Shown: piece after piece, positions 1-11,300 of the stretch
Layout of the letters: each line of letters opens with the position of its first letter
How positions within the stretch are numbered: the first letter of the stretch is position 1
NCBI GenBank assembly: GCA_964035795.1
Contig: OZ038322.1
Coordinates: 13,806,211-13,870,210 of the forward strand
From: Pterobdella sp. o SKG-2022
Lineage: Eukaryota > Annelida > Clitellata > Hirudinida > Piscicolidae
Length of the DNA stretch: 64,000 nt
Reading direction: 5' to 3'
Notes under the pieces: model-generated
What the model was told of the DNA's origin: nothing
The model's input: the letters and a program-made list of their open reading frames with translations, nothing else
Databases searched by the model: none
Program-made: the position numbers and the translations under genes

Positions 1-918
1 AAAGAAATAAAATATTCAAATATTATAATTACCATTAAATAATATCGCTACTTTCAAGCTATGAGTATTATGCACTCTAAATAGAGTTGACCTTTTTAGG
101 TTTTTTCTTCAAGGGTCGACGTATCAAATTAGCTTCACCCATTTTTTTCTATATTTGGCATTTTTTTCACGAGTTATCATCGTTTTTAAATTCTTCAGTG
201 GTTTTTTCAAAGCTTTCCTCCGAAGCACTCAATTTCAACAATATTCCTAGGTACTATCCTCTCTTCTTAGAACATGCTCAAACCTTCTCAACTGACCTTC
301 ATTAAATTTTTTTTAACTCTTTTCACACGTTCAAAAACTTTAGTTGGTCTTTTTTTGATTTTAATAAACTTTGTAACTTCTAACAATAACTTCAGAATTT
401 TTGGTCCCGCTTCTTGACTTTTCTTTTAAAGGTAGCGTCTAAAGAAGAAATTTTTTCGTGTTAAGTAACTTATAACCTGGCTATTTTACGTTTGCTCATA
501 TAACTCAAAAAGAAGTCGACTAGTTATCTTAAATTACCTGGCTTTGATTCCGTGTCAGACCAACAGTTAGCATCAGTTTCTCAAGGCATTTCGCAATGAA
601 CTGATATTTAGACGTTAAGAAACATAAGGTTTCATAAATTTCCTTTTACTTGATATTTACTTAGTGATAATATTAAGTAATATAATAGAATAATAACAAA
701 AGTAATATTATCACACCGAATAAAAGAATAATAATAGCAACATAATCGCTAGAAATAGAGATCGACCAAGTAAATAGAAACAAATTTAATTTCAAAGCAA
801 ATCTAACGATTTTTTCACTGAATAAGTATTTTTCCATAAATAAATATTATTCAAAACAAGAATTCCTCAAAGAAAATGATGAAACTTTAGAAAATTTCGG
901 CATAGTATGGAAATAATG
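1..918. other. AT-rich stretch, no gene seen
   Basis: Only short stop-rich frames are present and none resembles a known family. There is no RNA gene, and no microsatellite longer than a few units. Confidence 0.5.
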
Positions 919-1131
919 CAAAAAATAGCTCACATCTAAAGCTTCAAGGATCGAAGCGTTTTTGAGCTCAGTTCGACTAAACTCCACAAGTTTTGCACAA
1001 AACCGGATAATCATTACAAAATATATTTGAATTTTTGACATGTTAATATTAAAGTCATGATGAGTATGATCAGTGGGTAGGATGAGACAATCTCTATGGT
1101 ACAGATGCTTCAAGAGCCGAAAAGCCTTTAT
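919..1131. repeat. Dispersed repeat, copy 1
   Basis: About 210 bases match a second copy at 6271-6478 in the same orientation. Shared landmarks in order are AAATAGCTCA, TAAACTCCACA, AAAACCG/AAACCG, a CATGAT-ATG stretch, CTATGGTAC-GATGC and TCAAGAGCC-AAAAGCC. The identity is moderate, with small indels. Copy 1 lies directly before a LINE endonuclease remnant, so it may be the 5' region of that LINE or an independent element. Confidence 0.65.
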
Positions 1132-1142
1132 ATATATGCGAG

Positions 1143-2609
1143 ATGGTTAAGGCCTATATTGTTTTAGGGACTGAATCTTGGTTGGCAAGCCAACATACTG
1201 ACACAGAGATTTTTCCTAAAAACTATAACATTTCTAGAAAAGATCGGATAAAATCAAAAGGTGATGGCTTTTTCACGCTAGTGAAAACATGCTACAAAGT
1301 GATCGAACCAGAAACTCTAAGTACCCCCGATGATTGCGAAATGTTATGGGTTTAGATCAGCTTGAAAAATACAAGCCATCTTTACATAGGAAAAGACCCA
1401 CATAACTGCCATCTAACAAGTCCTAACTGAGCTGGAAATATATCTTTCTTTAAAATCTCAGTTGAACATAAATGTGGTTTTGTTTTGAGCAATTTTATTA
1501 AAATATAATTGAAAATTACATTCCATCAAAAATAATAAATAATAAGCCTAAGGAACCCTGGTTCAATAAAAAAGTCAAGGCTGCATTCAAAAAATTAGAA
1601 AAATTTAATTAAATAATAAAGCATACAAACTCTCCAGCTGACATAAACAAATATAAATGGATGAAAAGCTTAGTTGACAAAATAGCAAGGCAAGAATATC
1701 AAAATTACATAAACAACGTACTGGAAGCAACTGACGAGTTTAATAGAAAACAACAAAAACTGGAAAAATTTTGGAGCTACATAAAGTCTTTGCGACAAGA
1801 TAATAATGGTATACCTCCACTCAAACACAATGGGAGACTAATGAAGCAAAAGACAAAGCCAATATAAGCAATAACCAAATATTTCTCAGCTTTCAGATTG
1901 GGCAAGAAAATGGAGTAGAAAAATTAATATAGACAAGTGTGAAGTTTTAAGTGTGAGTCAAAGTTGAAAGTTTTACACTTATTGTAACTCAATGGAAGGG
2001 GTAGTTCTTGCAAACGAGACTGGTTGCAAACATTTGGGTGTGTATTTTCAATCCAACCTTAAATGGAAAAATCACATCGATAGCAAAATCAAAAAAGCCA
2101 ACAGTGTACTGTGATTTCTAAAAAGAAACTTGACCAAAACAAACGAAATTACTAAAAAAATTACTTATCAAGCATTAGTTAGACCACATTTAGAATACTG
2201 CAGCAGCATATGGAATCCCTACCAGATCAATCACATCAAAAACATTGAAATGGTACAAAGAAGAGCTGCACGATTTGTAGCCAACACCTATGGCAAAAAA
2301 AGTAGTGTTGCTGGTATGTTAAACAGGCTAAATTGGGATTCTTTAGAATCAAGAAGACAAAAATACCAACTACTTTTATTTTGTTAAGTATTGCACCAAA
2401 AAGTCGATATTAATCCAGATATTTACTTGAAGAAATCTAAAATATTCCCAAGGTCTAAACATAAGCAACGCTTTTTACAGTTTTTACCAACAATAGACAT
2501 ATTCAAATACTCTTTCATACCAAGAACCATTCCTGTTTGGAACAATCTGCCAGCTCATGTAGTAGAAGCTCCTTCGCTAGACTCTTTCAAGAAAGAATAT
2601 CTGAACTAA
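1143..2609 (+). mobile_element. Degenerate non-LTR retrotransposon (LINE), plus strand
   Basis: Four consecutive plus-strand frames read like parts of one LINE ORF2. At 1143-1355 there is an endonuclease-like piece (GTESWL, then SRKDR). At 1661-1867 there is the linker between endonuclease and reverse transcriptase. At 2130-2387 lies the conserved post-RT segment (ALVRPHLEYCSSIWNPY, then VQRRAARFV). At 2391-2609 lies the C-terminus (IPRTIPVWNNLP, then FKKEYLN). The catalytic RT core, including the YxDD box, is absent between about 1870 and 1990, so the copy has an internal deletion plus frameshifts and stops. The tail resembles jockey/CR1-group elements. It is not expected to be active. Confidence 0.85.
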
Positions 2610-3284
2610 AATTTTAAACTTCATTACTTATCTAACATTCTAATTTCTAATTATTCTTGTTGACACAGAACTGATCATGTAACTTCATTTTCTTTATATA
2701 CCTATTATTGTGTTCCATATGCACTATTTGCTAATTTCGCATGTTATTATAGTATATTTCCTACGTGCACCGTTGTTTTATTGTTAATTCTGACAGCACA
2801 AGGTATGGTGTAGATAAGTAGGAATAAATTACCTGATTTATCATAGGCTAACACGTTAATCATATAAAATTATGACGCAAAGTTTTGTCACTTCCAATCA
2901 ATTTTTTTCAAGTATGTTTTGTATTTTTGATTTCAAACATCTGCATTCTATTTTGAAAGAATAAAAATTTACATGAAATGCCTCTAAATATCAATTCAAG
3001 AAGAGTTTTAAACAGATCGTAATATTCATAATTATAATTTTCTATATTGTTTTCATCTTATCTGTAATTTTCAGAAATAATGTCCAAAGTTTTAAATATA
3101 GTTTAAAACAGCTTGAGTGCTTATTTATAACCAATTATTTCGTTAAAAACATTTTTTTGTTTCAAATATTCAATATTAAATAAAAATTTTTTAAAATAAA
3201 TTTCCTAGAAAGTTGCGGTTTCAAAGTTTTTATTAATCGTATGATTGGGGTCAAAGGTTATTATAAATTTGATTGTAAGTAAAC
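2610..3284. other. Spacer between LINE relic and TTC38-like gene
   Basis: AT-rich with no open frame of note. It probably includes the promoter and 5' UTR of the TTC38-like gene, but I see no TATA box or initiator that I would defend. Confidence 0.4.
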
Positions 3285-5308
3285 ATGCACCAGAACTGGA
3301 GAGATTGTCAAGTAAAAAAATGTTTATTTTTACAGTATGGTAGGTGATTTTTAAATTTCACTTTGAGGCATGGAAGGAGGAAGGGTTAAGTTTGCAGACG
3401 ACAAACAATGAAACAGCCAAGTTGTATGATGTTAGCTTGACTCAGGTATAGCATGAAAAAACATCAAATGGAAATTAATTTTTAGTTTATATCAGTACAT
3501 CAGTTTACGTGATTTGAGCTGTTTTGGAGGCTTGGCAAAGTCTTTGGAGGATATGGTGCAATCTGATCCTGATTTTGGTTTGTTCATTTTTTCTGTTTGT
3601 CTCTTAAACATTTTTTACTTAATTAATAAAGACTAGTTTCATGATGTATCTTTTTTTCATAAAGTGTTAGGAAGAGTCTTTCGTGATGTGATCACATTTT
3701 TAGGACATGGTTATTCTTATGAGAGTGAATTCAAACAAAATGTTGAGACTACTTTAAATCTTGCCAAACAACACCAAAGTATTAAATTTTCATCAGATTC
3801 ATGAATTAGATCACACTTTTAGCTAACTTCACCATGCAACATACAGAAGTTCTGAGTGCTCGAGAACATTTGCATGTCAAAGGTCTGAAATGTCTTAGAG
3901 ATGGGTTTGTGCCAATTGCTGTGTAAATGTAAATTTCTCTCATAGTTTTGATGGCTATAAAAGGATTATGTGGTATCTATTTTTATTTGATTGTTTTAAA
4001 CAAACAGCAAAATGTCTGAGGCATCAAAAAAATATGAAGAAATTCTTCTCAAATACCCAAATGACATGGCAGCTTATAAGGTCAACCAATTAAATTTGTT
4101 CTGGCTGGGAGAAAAAGAAAGAATGAAAAGATGTTCAGAGAAAGTATTCAACAGTTGCTCCAAGACAATGCCCCTCTATAACTTTCTCTATGGAGATGTG
4201 GCTTTTGGATGCAATGAAAATAAAATTTATGACGAGGCTGAAAAATTTGCTCTGAAAGTGAGTCAGTTTATTATAATTGTTTCCTTTATCACTGTCCATC
4301 ACACATAAAAAACAAGATACTCTTATAAATATTGTTAGAATAGACTTGAATGATAATCACAGGGGCTGGAGTTGCTAAAAAGTGATGCCTGGTGCACCCA
4401 CGCACTGGCCCACTGCTACTGGGACACAGGTCGGTTCCAAGATGGAAGTCACTTGCTTGATTCAACTTCAGTTGACTGGGAGGTGTGTTTGTTATATGAT
4501 GGCAACTTCACTCATGTGATGATGACCAACAGATGGCCAACATGTTTTCATCCCATTTGCACTGGCACAATGCCCTTTTCAAACTGCATACTGGACAATT
4601 TGATGTTTCATCTCAGATCCTATCCACTGAGGTAATTGTATCTTTTTGGTGTATTTGTTATGAAGATCATAATGACAAAATGAATATTCATGAAATCCCT
4701 ATACAAAAAATATTCATGAAGATCATAAAGAAGCGTTTGACTCTCAATGACTCCCTTTCTCTTAACGATGCCACATCCCTCTTGTACAGACTTAAGATTC
4801 ACGGTAAGTTTACTATCTGTCCTCTCACACTGCCTTTCCCCACCGTAATATCATTTTTCTCTTACCATTGCATACCTCTCCAAACCTACCTCTTAACTCC
4901 ATCCACCACTACCTCTCAAACCTATCAATCATTCTTCAACTCTTTCCCCCACCACCACCCTTCAATCCCACCTACTACCACGCAGACTTACCCATGCCTG
5001 AAGACTTAGAGCATTTTAAGAATATTGTATCATCACACGTAAACAAGCACCTGCTGCCATTCAACGACATTCATGTCTTATTAGGATTGCTGTCTTCTCA
5101 ACAACACCAGGAAGCTGAGGATTTCGTGAGTCACATGGCGGACTTCATTGGAGATGAGCAGAATGACTTGCAGAAGATCACCAAGGAATATGCTCTGCCA
5201 ATTGGAAAGGGCTTGTTGATGATTGACAGGAATGACTACGAAGATGGGGTCAACTTACTCCTGGAAACGATGAATCAATGGAGCAAGATTGGAGGAAGCT
5301 GGGCTCAG
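3285..5308 (+). CDS. TTC38: Tetratricopeptide repeat protein 38 (TTC38)-like, last exon not found
   Basis: TTC38 is a conserved TPR-fold protein of unclear biochemical role. Recognition rests on colinear matches to animal TTC38: RDCQ, then EAWKEEGLSLQTTNNE, REHLHVKGLKCLRDG, YPNDMAAYK, HALAHCYWDTGRFQDG, HLHWHNALFKLHTGQFDVS, SLLYRLKIHG, PFNDIHVLLGLL and a final GGSWAQ. Inferred exons are 3285-3311, 3344-3445, 3496-3577, 3665-3778, 3823-3904, 4008-4257, 4363-4482, 4533-4631, about 4722-4803 and 4986-5308. All junctions are GT-AG and phase-compatible, giving about 427 codons. Introns are very short (32 to 182 bases). The first, 32-base intron and its ATG exon are the weakest part. Family members have about 40-50 more C-terminal residues; I could not find that exon before 8399, where the next gene starts. 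Confidence 0.9.
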
Positions 5309-7720
5309 GTGAGTGATGTCGTCATAGCATGAACTTGTTGCCAGGGTGCTTAATAATTTATCAAAAAACAAGTTTTCTTTAGCTCTTATCCTAGCAAGGC
5401 TATTGAATCAAATAGCAAAATTGGTTGTTTCTTTTTTAGTAAGTTTCTTTAGTTCTTCTTTCAAATCAAAGATTGTTTCTCAAAAATCAAAAAAAATCTT
5501 TTTTATTTTTATATTGAAGAATCTCATTTTCAACCTATCTGATTATACGGAGACATATTTATTTGCTATTGAAGGCACTGAAATGACTTGTTATAAAAAA
5601 GAAACGTAGATTTTTGGATGAATATGAGCTTTTCTTCTATCCCACTGATTCTTCTCCTTGTTCATAAGAAACTGCCATTGCATAAAACCGCATCAGTCAT
5701 AATTATTCCTTCTTCAGCAAGCTTTCGTTGTTCAAGTGTTCTTTGGTGAACATTTTTGTTCAGTATTGCTCAGACTTTGATCGTCTCTTTGTTCGTTTAA
5801 AATTTGTCTCAAGCCCCAATTTTTCTGAAGTTCGTGTATATATTTTTGTATCTTTTTTTAGTTTACTTTATAAACAGCAGGACGTAGAATGGCATTTTTG
5901 ATATATATATTTCCATTATATTTATTTGTTTATATTTTCCGTCTAACCTCATGCGATGAGTCAAAAGACATTAAACTCATAATAATATTAAGCGATATTT
6001 TCGGTATTCACCAATACCATCATCAGCTCACCATGTTGACGCCAAGATAACTTGGTATTTCTTTCAATAAACGATCAAAAGAACACAAGATATCGATCTT
6101 GAAGACTTTATGTAAGATGTTTAACTAGGCAATCATTTGACTAGTGCATTCAAATAACACTTATTCATATAACTAAAAAGAATTTTTTGAAAATCTACTG
6201 TTACTATTTAAACCAATCTTAAATTTCTCAACTTCATTTATTTTTATAAATTGATATTTAATGCATGAGTTTAAGAAATAGCTCAACTTCAGATAATTTG
6301 AAAAATTTTATTTGGAAAAAAGCTTGGAAGAATTTTGCGCCAAGTTCGAATAAACTCCACACTTTTTGGGCCAAACCGAAAAATATATATTTAAAATTTT
6401 GAAATCATGATAAATATGTACAGTTGGGTGTGTTAAGACAAGCCCTATGGTACGGATGCATCAAGAGCCAAAAAGCCTCCCATTTATCGATCGCTCGGTA
6501 CCCCTTTTAACTACTTTGCCATCTAAATTTTAATTCATTCTTCATTATGCATTTGTTCAAAATAATTCTGCAGTGAGTATATAAATAAAGAGAAAGAGTT
6601 GAATAAAGGAAGCCGATTGGTGGACCTGATGTTGCAGAGGACCAATCAGGTGTTTTGAAGAAGAGTCCTTGCTTGCCTTACATGCTACCTTTTCATTACA
6701 TGCGTTCAATTTTTATTTCAATGCTTTTTGTTTGATTATTTTTCTAGGAATGCTAATTTTTGTATTATAAATTACGTAAATAACAATGATTTATCAGTTT
6801 GTTTCATATTAGCTGCGTGGTTTAAAGTATTAATCATGAAATAGTGCTGTCGTATATATTATGTTTATTATATATGATGCTGTCAACTTTTTGTCACTTC
6901 CGATCAGATTTTTTTCTTCGAATCATGTTTCCCAACACTTGCATTTATTTTAAATAAAATATAAAATTCTTCAATTCATATTTTAAAAATCAAGTAATGC
7001 AACACAAAACACTTGAAAGATTGAAATGCCACGGAATTTTCAATAAATCGAACCTACATTATCAAGTTTGTAAGTGAATTTTTGAACTTTCATAGTTATT
7101 CGAAAATAATTATCACGAAGTCTTTGTAAACTTGGATATGGCTCAACGTAGAAGATCAGGAATGATGAAAGGCTGCTTGGAGCATCATAGTTCTTTGTTT
7201 GCGTACCTCGTACGTCTGTCAAGTTGAGAGATGTTCCCAAACCAACAAAGAAAATCTTCTATAAAACCAGATTTTATATCTTTCAAGTATCAACAAAGAT
7301 GAAATTTGGAATTCAATTTCGAATTGTATGGCCCTAAGCTAATATTTTACTTAATTCGTTTGCATTTTTTTTATCGCATCTAAGAACCTTATTTGTATTT
7401 TTTTGGCACCTTTCTGTGAACTCGATCTATATTTAAATCTTTTGAACCAAACATCAATATTCAAATGAAAACACGAGGCTTTTTGTAAGATGAACTTACC
7501 TTCTGAATTAGAAGTACCTCCATTTTAAAATTTAAGCTTATTTTATTTTTTTCGAACTGTTTGTTCTTTTGGCAATTTTTTGTTCTGTATCATCCATTTT
7601 CACAGACACCTTTCTATTTTATAGCAACATTCAATACAACTTAGTAAATTAATATTTAATAATTCACACACTAACTAATAACAAAAAAATTAACGACATA
7701 AACTTCAAAAAAAACTATTT
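5309..7720. other. Intergenic or last TTC38 intron, no exon recognised
   Basis: A consensus donor (GTGAGT) opens this stretch, so it should begin as an intron of the TTC38-like gene. I searched for the expected terminal exon and did not find a convincing one. The interval contains the second copy of a dispersed repeat (6271-6478) and otherwise AT-rich sequence without coding character. Confidence 0.45.
6271..6478. repeat. Dispersed repeat, copy 2
   Basis: Homologous to 919-1131 in the same orientation. The best-conserved blocks are TTCGAATAAACTCCACA, CCAAACCG, CCCTATGGTACGGATGC and TCAAGAGCCAAAAAGCC. Unlike copy 1 it is not followed by LINE coding sequence. That favours an independent repeat or a 5'-truncated relative. 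Confidence 0.65.
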
Positions 7721-8167
7721 TTAAGAGGAAGGAGAGCGAAGGCAGGAAAGAATGCTGGTAGAATTGCCGTGGACAATTGCCAAGAAGATCTTCTGGCGCA
7801 ACCAGACTGCCTCCAAAGGGTCCCCAGTCGCTTCAAAAAGTTTTCTTCCTAACTCTTCAACAAAGCTGCTGGTTGAGGGGCCGCAGCTGCCCGTTATTTC
7901 GAATGCAACAGGTTGAAAATGGAAGTTGCCCACCAAGTCCTGATATTTACAGTTTTTTAATATTTTTGCAGATTTTGCAGTGGAACCCGACTCGATGGAG
8001 CTGGCGATAATGTGGGATTTGGAGAAAGCGTCGACGACTGTTGCGTCCCAGACCAAGCATTTTCTATGCTTCCATGAAAAGGTCGTTATGCCATCAGGAC
8101 GACGACCGTCATTTTTGTCGAGCCTTGATGGTTCAAAGATGCTTGGCAAGCCGATCTTCCCAGACAT
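7721..8167 (-). mobile_element. C-terminal fragment of a non-LTR retrotransposon polyprotein
   Basis: An intact 148-codon minus-strand frame. It contains RRPDGITTFSWKHRKCLVWD followed by ATVVDAF, then QPVAFEITG-CGP, EELGRKLFEATGDP and VWLRQKIFLAIVHGN. I know this combination from the C-terminal part of reverse-transcriptase ORFs that are repetitive in many marine invertebrate genomes. The frame starts at an ATG near the domain boundary and has no upstream RT on the minus strand (to the right), so it is a 5'-truncated insertion. The spacing of RPDG and WDATVVD is reminiscent of a restriction-endonuclease-like fold, but that is only an inference. It could be a processed remnant rather than a gene. 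Confidence 0.7.
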
Positions 8168-8398
8168 CTCTTGATTATTGATAGTTATATACTTAGTCTT
8201 CTAAAGACCAATTATTTTGATTTATGCAAAATGAAAACTGAAGAAATTGAAAATTTTTCGTAGTTCAAATTAAAAAAAAACTTTTAAAAGTATGTCGTAA
8301 AACAAGTTCAAATAATTTTTTTTTGGTAGATTAACTTTTATACTTTCTATATAGAAGCTTGCAACAGTTAGAATAATTTTACATTTTAATAAAAAAAA

Positions 8399-11300
8399 AT
8401 GCGTTTTGTAGAACTCATTTTGTTATTTTTAATATATTTGGTAAGTTTTGAGGGTGCACAAGAAGACAGATGCACCACTTGCACCAAGATTGCCGATCGA
8501 TTTCAAATGGTGAGTACTGGTATTGGGACATTAAAATATAAATGAGTATATATATATATATATATGCTTCTAAATTAAATATTATGAAAAACTAACTCAT
8601 TCATCTTTTGAATATTTTTTTAAATTGATTATAATCAAAAAGGGTTTAGTCAAAACATCTAAATCCAATTTTGGAGGGGGAAACAGCCACTGGGAGGAAA
8701 ATAAACTTGGCAGGTGAATAATGCAAATAGTTACCACTTTATTGCTGTCTAGAAAAGCAGGTTTTATAAGCAAACATAAGAATATCTCGTTATGAAAGCA
8801 AATAATTTTAGAATTTTTTTATTCAACAAAGTTGAAGTAACCATGTGGTTTGGGCAAAGAAGCATTTGAATATTTTTTTGTGCTAGAAATTTTTCAATTT
8901 TATGCCATTATAATTATATTTGTTATTGATGAAGGTACGAGTTCAGTGAGACAAGGTTTCTTGAAGTGATGGAGGTTGTGTGTGAGGGAGCAGACAAACA
9001 GGTTTTATCCTTAGTATCATTATCATCAAACAGATCATTTCTGATCTCTAAATGATCACAGTGCCACTCAATGTTGGAAGAACTGGAAGAGACTTTTGAG
9101 AGATGGTGGAAGAAGTATTACTCTCTACAAGTTCTGAGGCTTCTACTTTATTTTTATCATCAGATCACTGATCAAATGTTATTTGTAATTTGTTAAGATT
9201 TTAAATGCTGGTATTACAGGTGAAATCAGATCTAAGAGATTTCATGTGTGTCAGAAAACTTAAAGGTTCGTCAATAACTTATCTCAAAAGTTATTAAAAT
9301 AATCAGCATGTTTGACCATTGACATGATTTTGTTGAAATACTGTTATCTCACTTACTGAGGACTTCAAATAACGCATGTTGCTTGTTAACTCCACACTAC
9401 AGCATGTTGTGCCAGAGGGACATATGGACCAGGCTGTGAGGAGTGTCGAGGTGGCAAGAAAAACCCCTGTGATGGCAATGGGGTGTGCCAGGTGGGTGTG
9501 GTCATGACAATTTAGAAGATGTCAGCATAAATTTTTGAAAGTTATGTTTTTAGGGTGATGGAACAAAGTCAGGCACGGGAGAGTGTGTCTGTGAGCCAGG
9601 ATATGAAGGAGACATGTGTCAAAAATGTGCCATTGGATATCACCCATCATCCACTTCTGGACAGGGATCTCAATTGCATTGCAAAGGTGATTGTGGCATG
9701 CTCTTTGTAAACATACGTGTGTAGAATATCAAAAAAATTTTGATTGTATATTGATGTATGAGTTTTTCGACACTAATCTTTTTCGTATCACTGAAACATG
9801 AAAACTATGAACCACCAGCCTGTCATATTTCATGCAAGGGGGCCTGTGATGGAGAGGGTGCCTCAAGGTGTGAGAAGTGCAAAGATGGATGGGTGTGGGT
9901 GCCTGAAGTGGGTTGTGCTGGTGAGAAGGGGGTGGGTAGATTATGGTTTGGTAGATAGGTACATGAATAACTAGGTAGGTAGAAAAGTACGCAATTAAAC
10001 TATTTGACACAGACATAGATGAGTGTGAGGATGAGACGATGTGCAAAGACAGTGAGCTGTGCGTCAACTTGGAAGGCAGCCATCAATGCACGCGTGAGTC
10101 ATCGTATCTTCATTTATTTCCGGATTTCTATATTTTGCTTTTGTTTTTTATTTCATTAATCCAATTAGATGCTGTACATGTTCCAGTAACTAGGGTTGAC
10201 AGCAGTCAGCCTAGGTTATTTATACTACAATAGAGGGATGTATAAAAAAGGCCATTTTATTTGGGAAAAATTCTTTCAGACTGCCAGTCCAAGCTAACGT
10301 CCAACTTGAAACTATCGAATTCAATATACGAAGTTTCCACACTTGGGCAGTTTGCCTTGCCGTTGTCAACAAAAAAAAGATCATCCACCAAGCCAAATGA
10401 CAACCATACCAGAATATCACTTTTTCGATACCTGCTACCAGAGTCGACTGTTATGCAGGTTATAACAGAAAAACAGCCTCAATTTGAAGACCTTATCGGT
10501 GCAGTTTAACGTTATGCTCGGGACCTTTTCATATTTAGTTGTTGTGCTTGTTTAACCGGCTTTAATGGCCAATTTGACTATGTCGATGAAATTTAGAACC
10601 CTTTTAGAAAGTTTTTGAGTTTACATCGCTATAATCATGTTTGATAAATATGTGCTGATTGCTAACATTATATAATAAGAATAACCAACAATAAAACCAC
10701 CCAGCATGCGACAAGTCGTGTGTGAGTTGTAGAGGACCATCAAACTTCAACTGCACCTCTTGCTCCAGAGGGTTCTATATGAGTCATCAGCGCTCTTGTC
10801 TCCGTATGTGTGTCTTCTTGTTACCGTATTTGTGTCTTTTTGTCATGTTTTCTGCACGTGTCACACACCATACGCAGCATGCCATGAATCATGTGGGGGA
10901 TCTTGCTCTGATGACTCACCACACACATGTGACCAATGTAGGAGGGGCTGGCTGATGACTCAGCATGGATGTGTTGGTATGTTACATTAATAAAATTCTT
11001 TTTGCTATCGTCATTATTCGTGTGCTTTGACATCAAACTGCATTCAACTTAGCGCTTGTATTGTGAGCTGCTTGGCTATAACCTGGTTTAAAGAAGACTT
11101 TGGTAAAAAAGATCAATAGACAGATATTCTGGTATCGTTGTTATTTGGCTTGGCAAATGATTTTAATTGACATTAGTAAGCTCAAGTGCTAAAGTGTTGA
11201 AATGGGGGATCTTGAATGCAAGTTGGAGATTAGCATGAGTCGGCAGTCCGTAAAATTATCTCCCAAATTAATGACTTATCTTTAAAATACGCTGTAAGTA

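Noticed and set aside
10261..10509. 82-codon plus-strand frame in a CRELD intron
   Set aside because: No homology recognised, CRELD exons on both sides join in phase without it, and it may be part of an inserted repeat.
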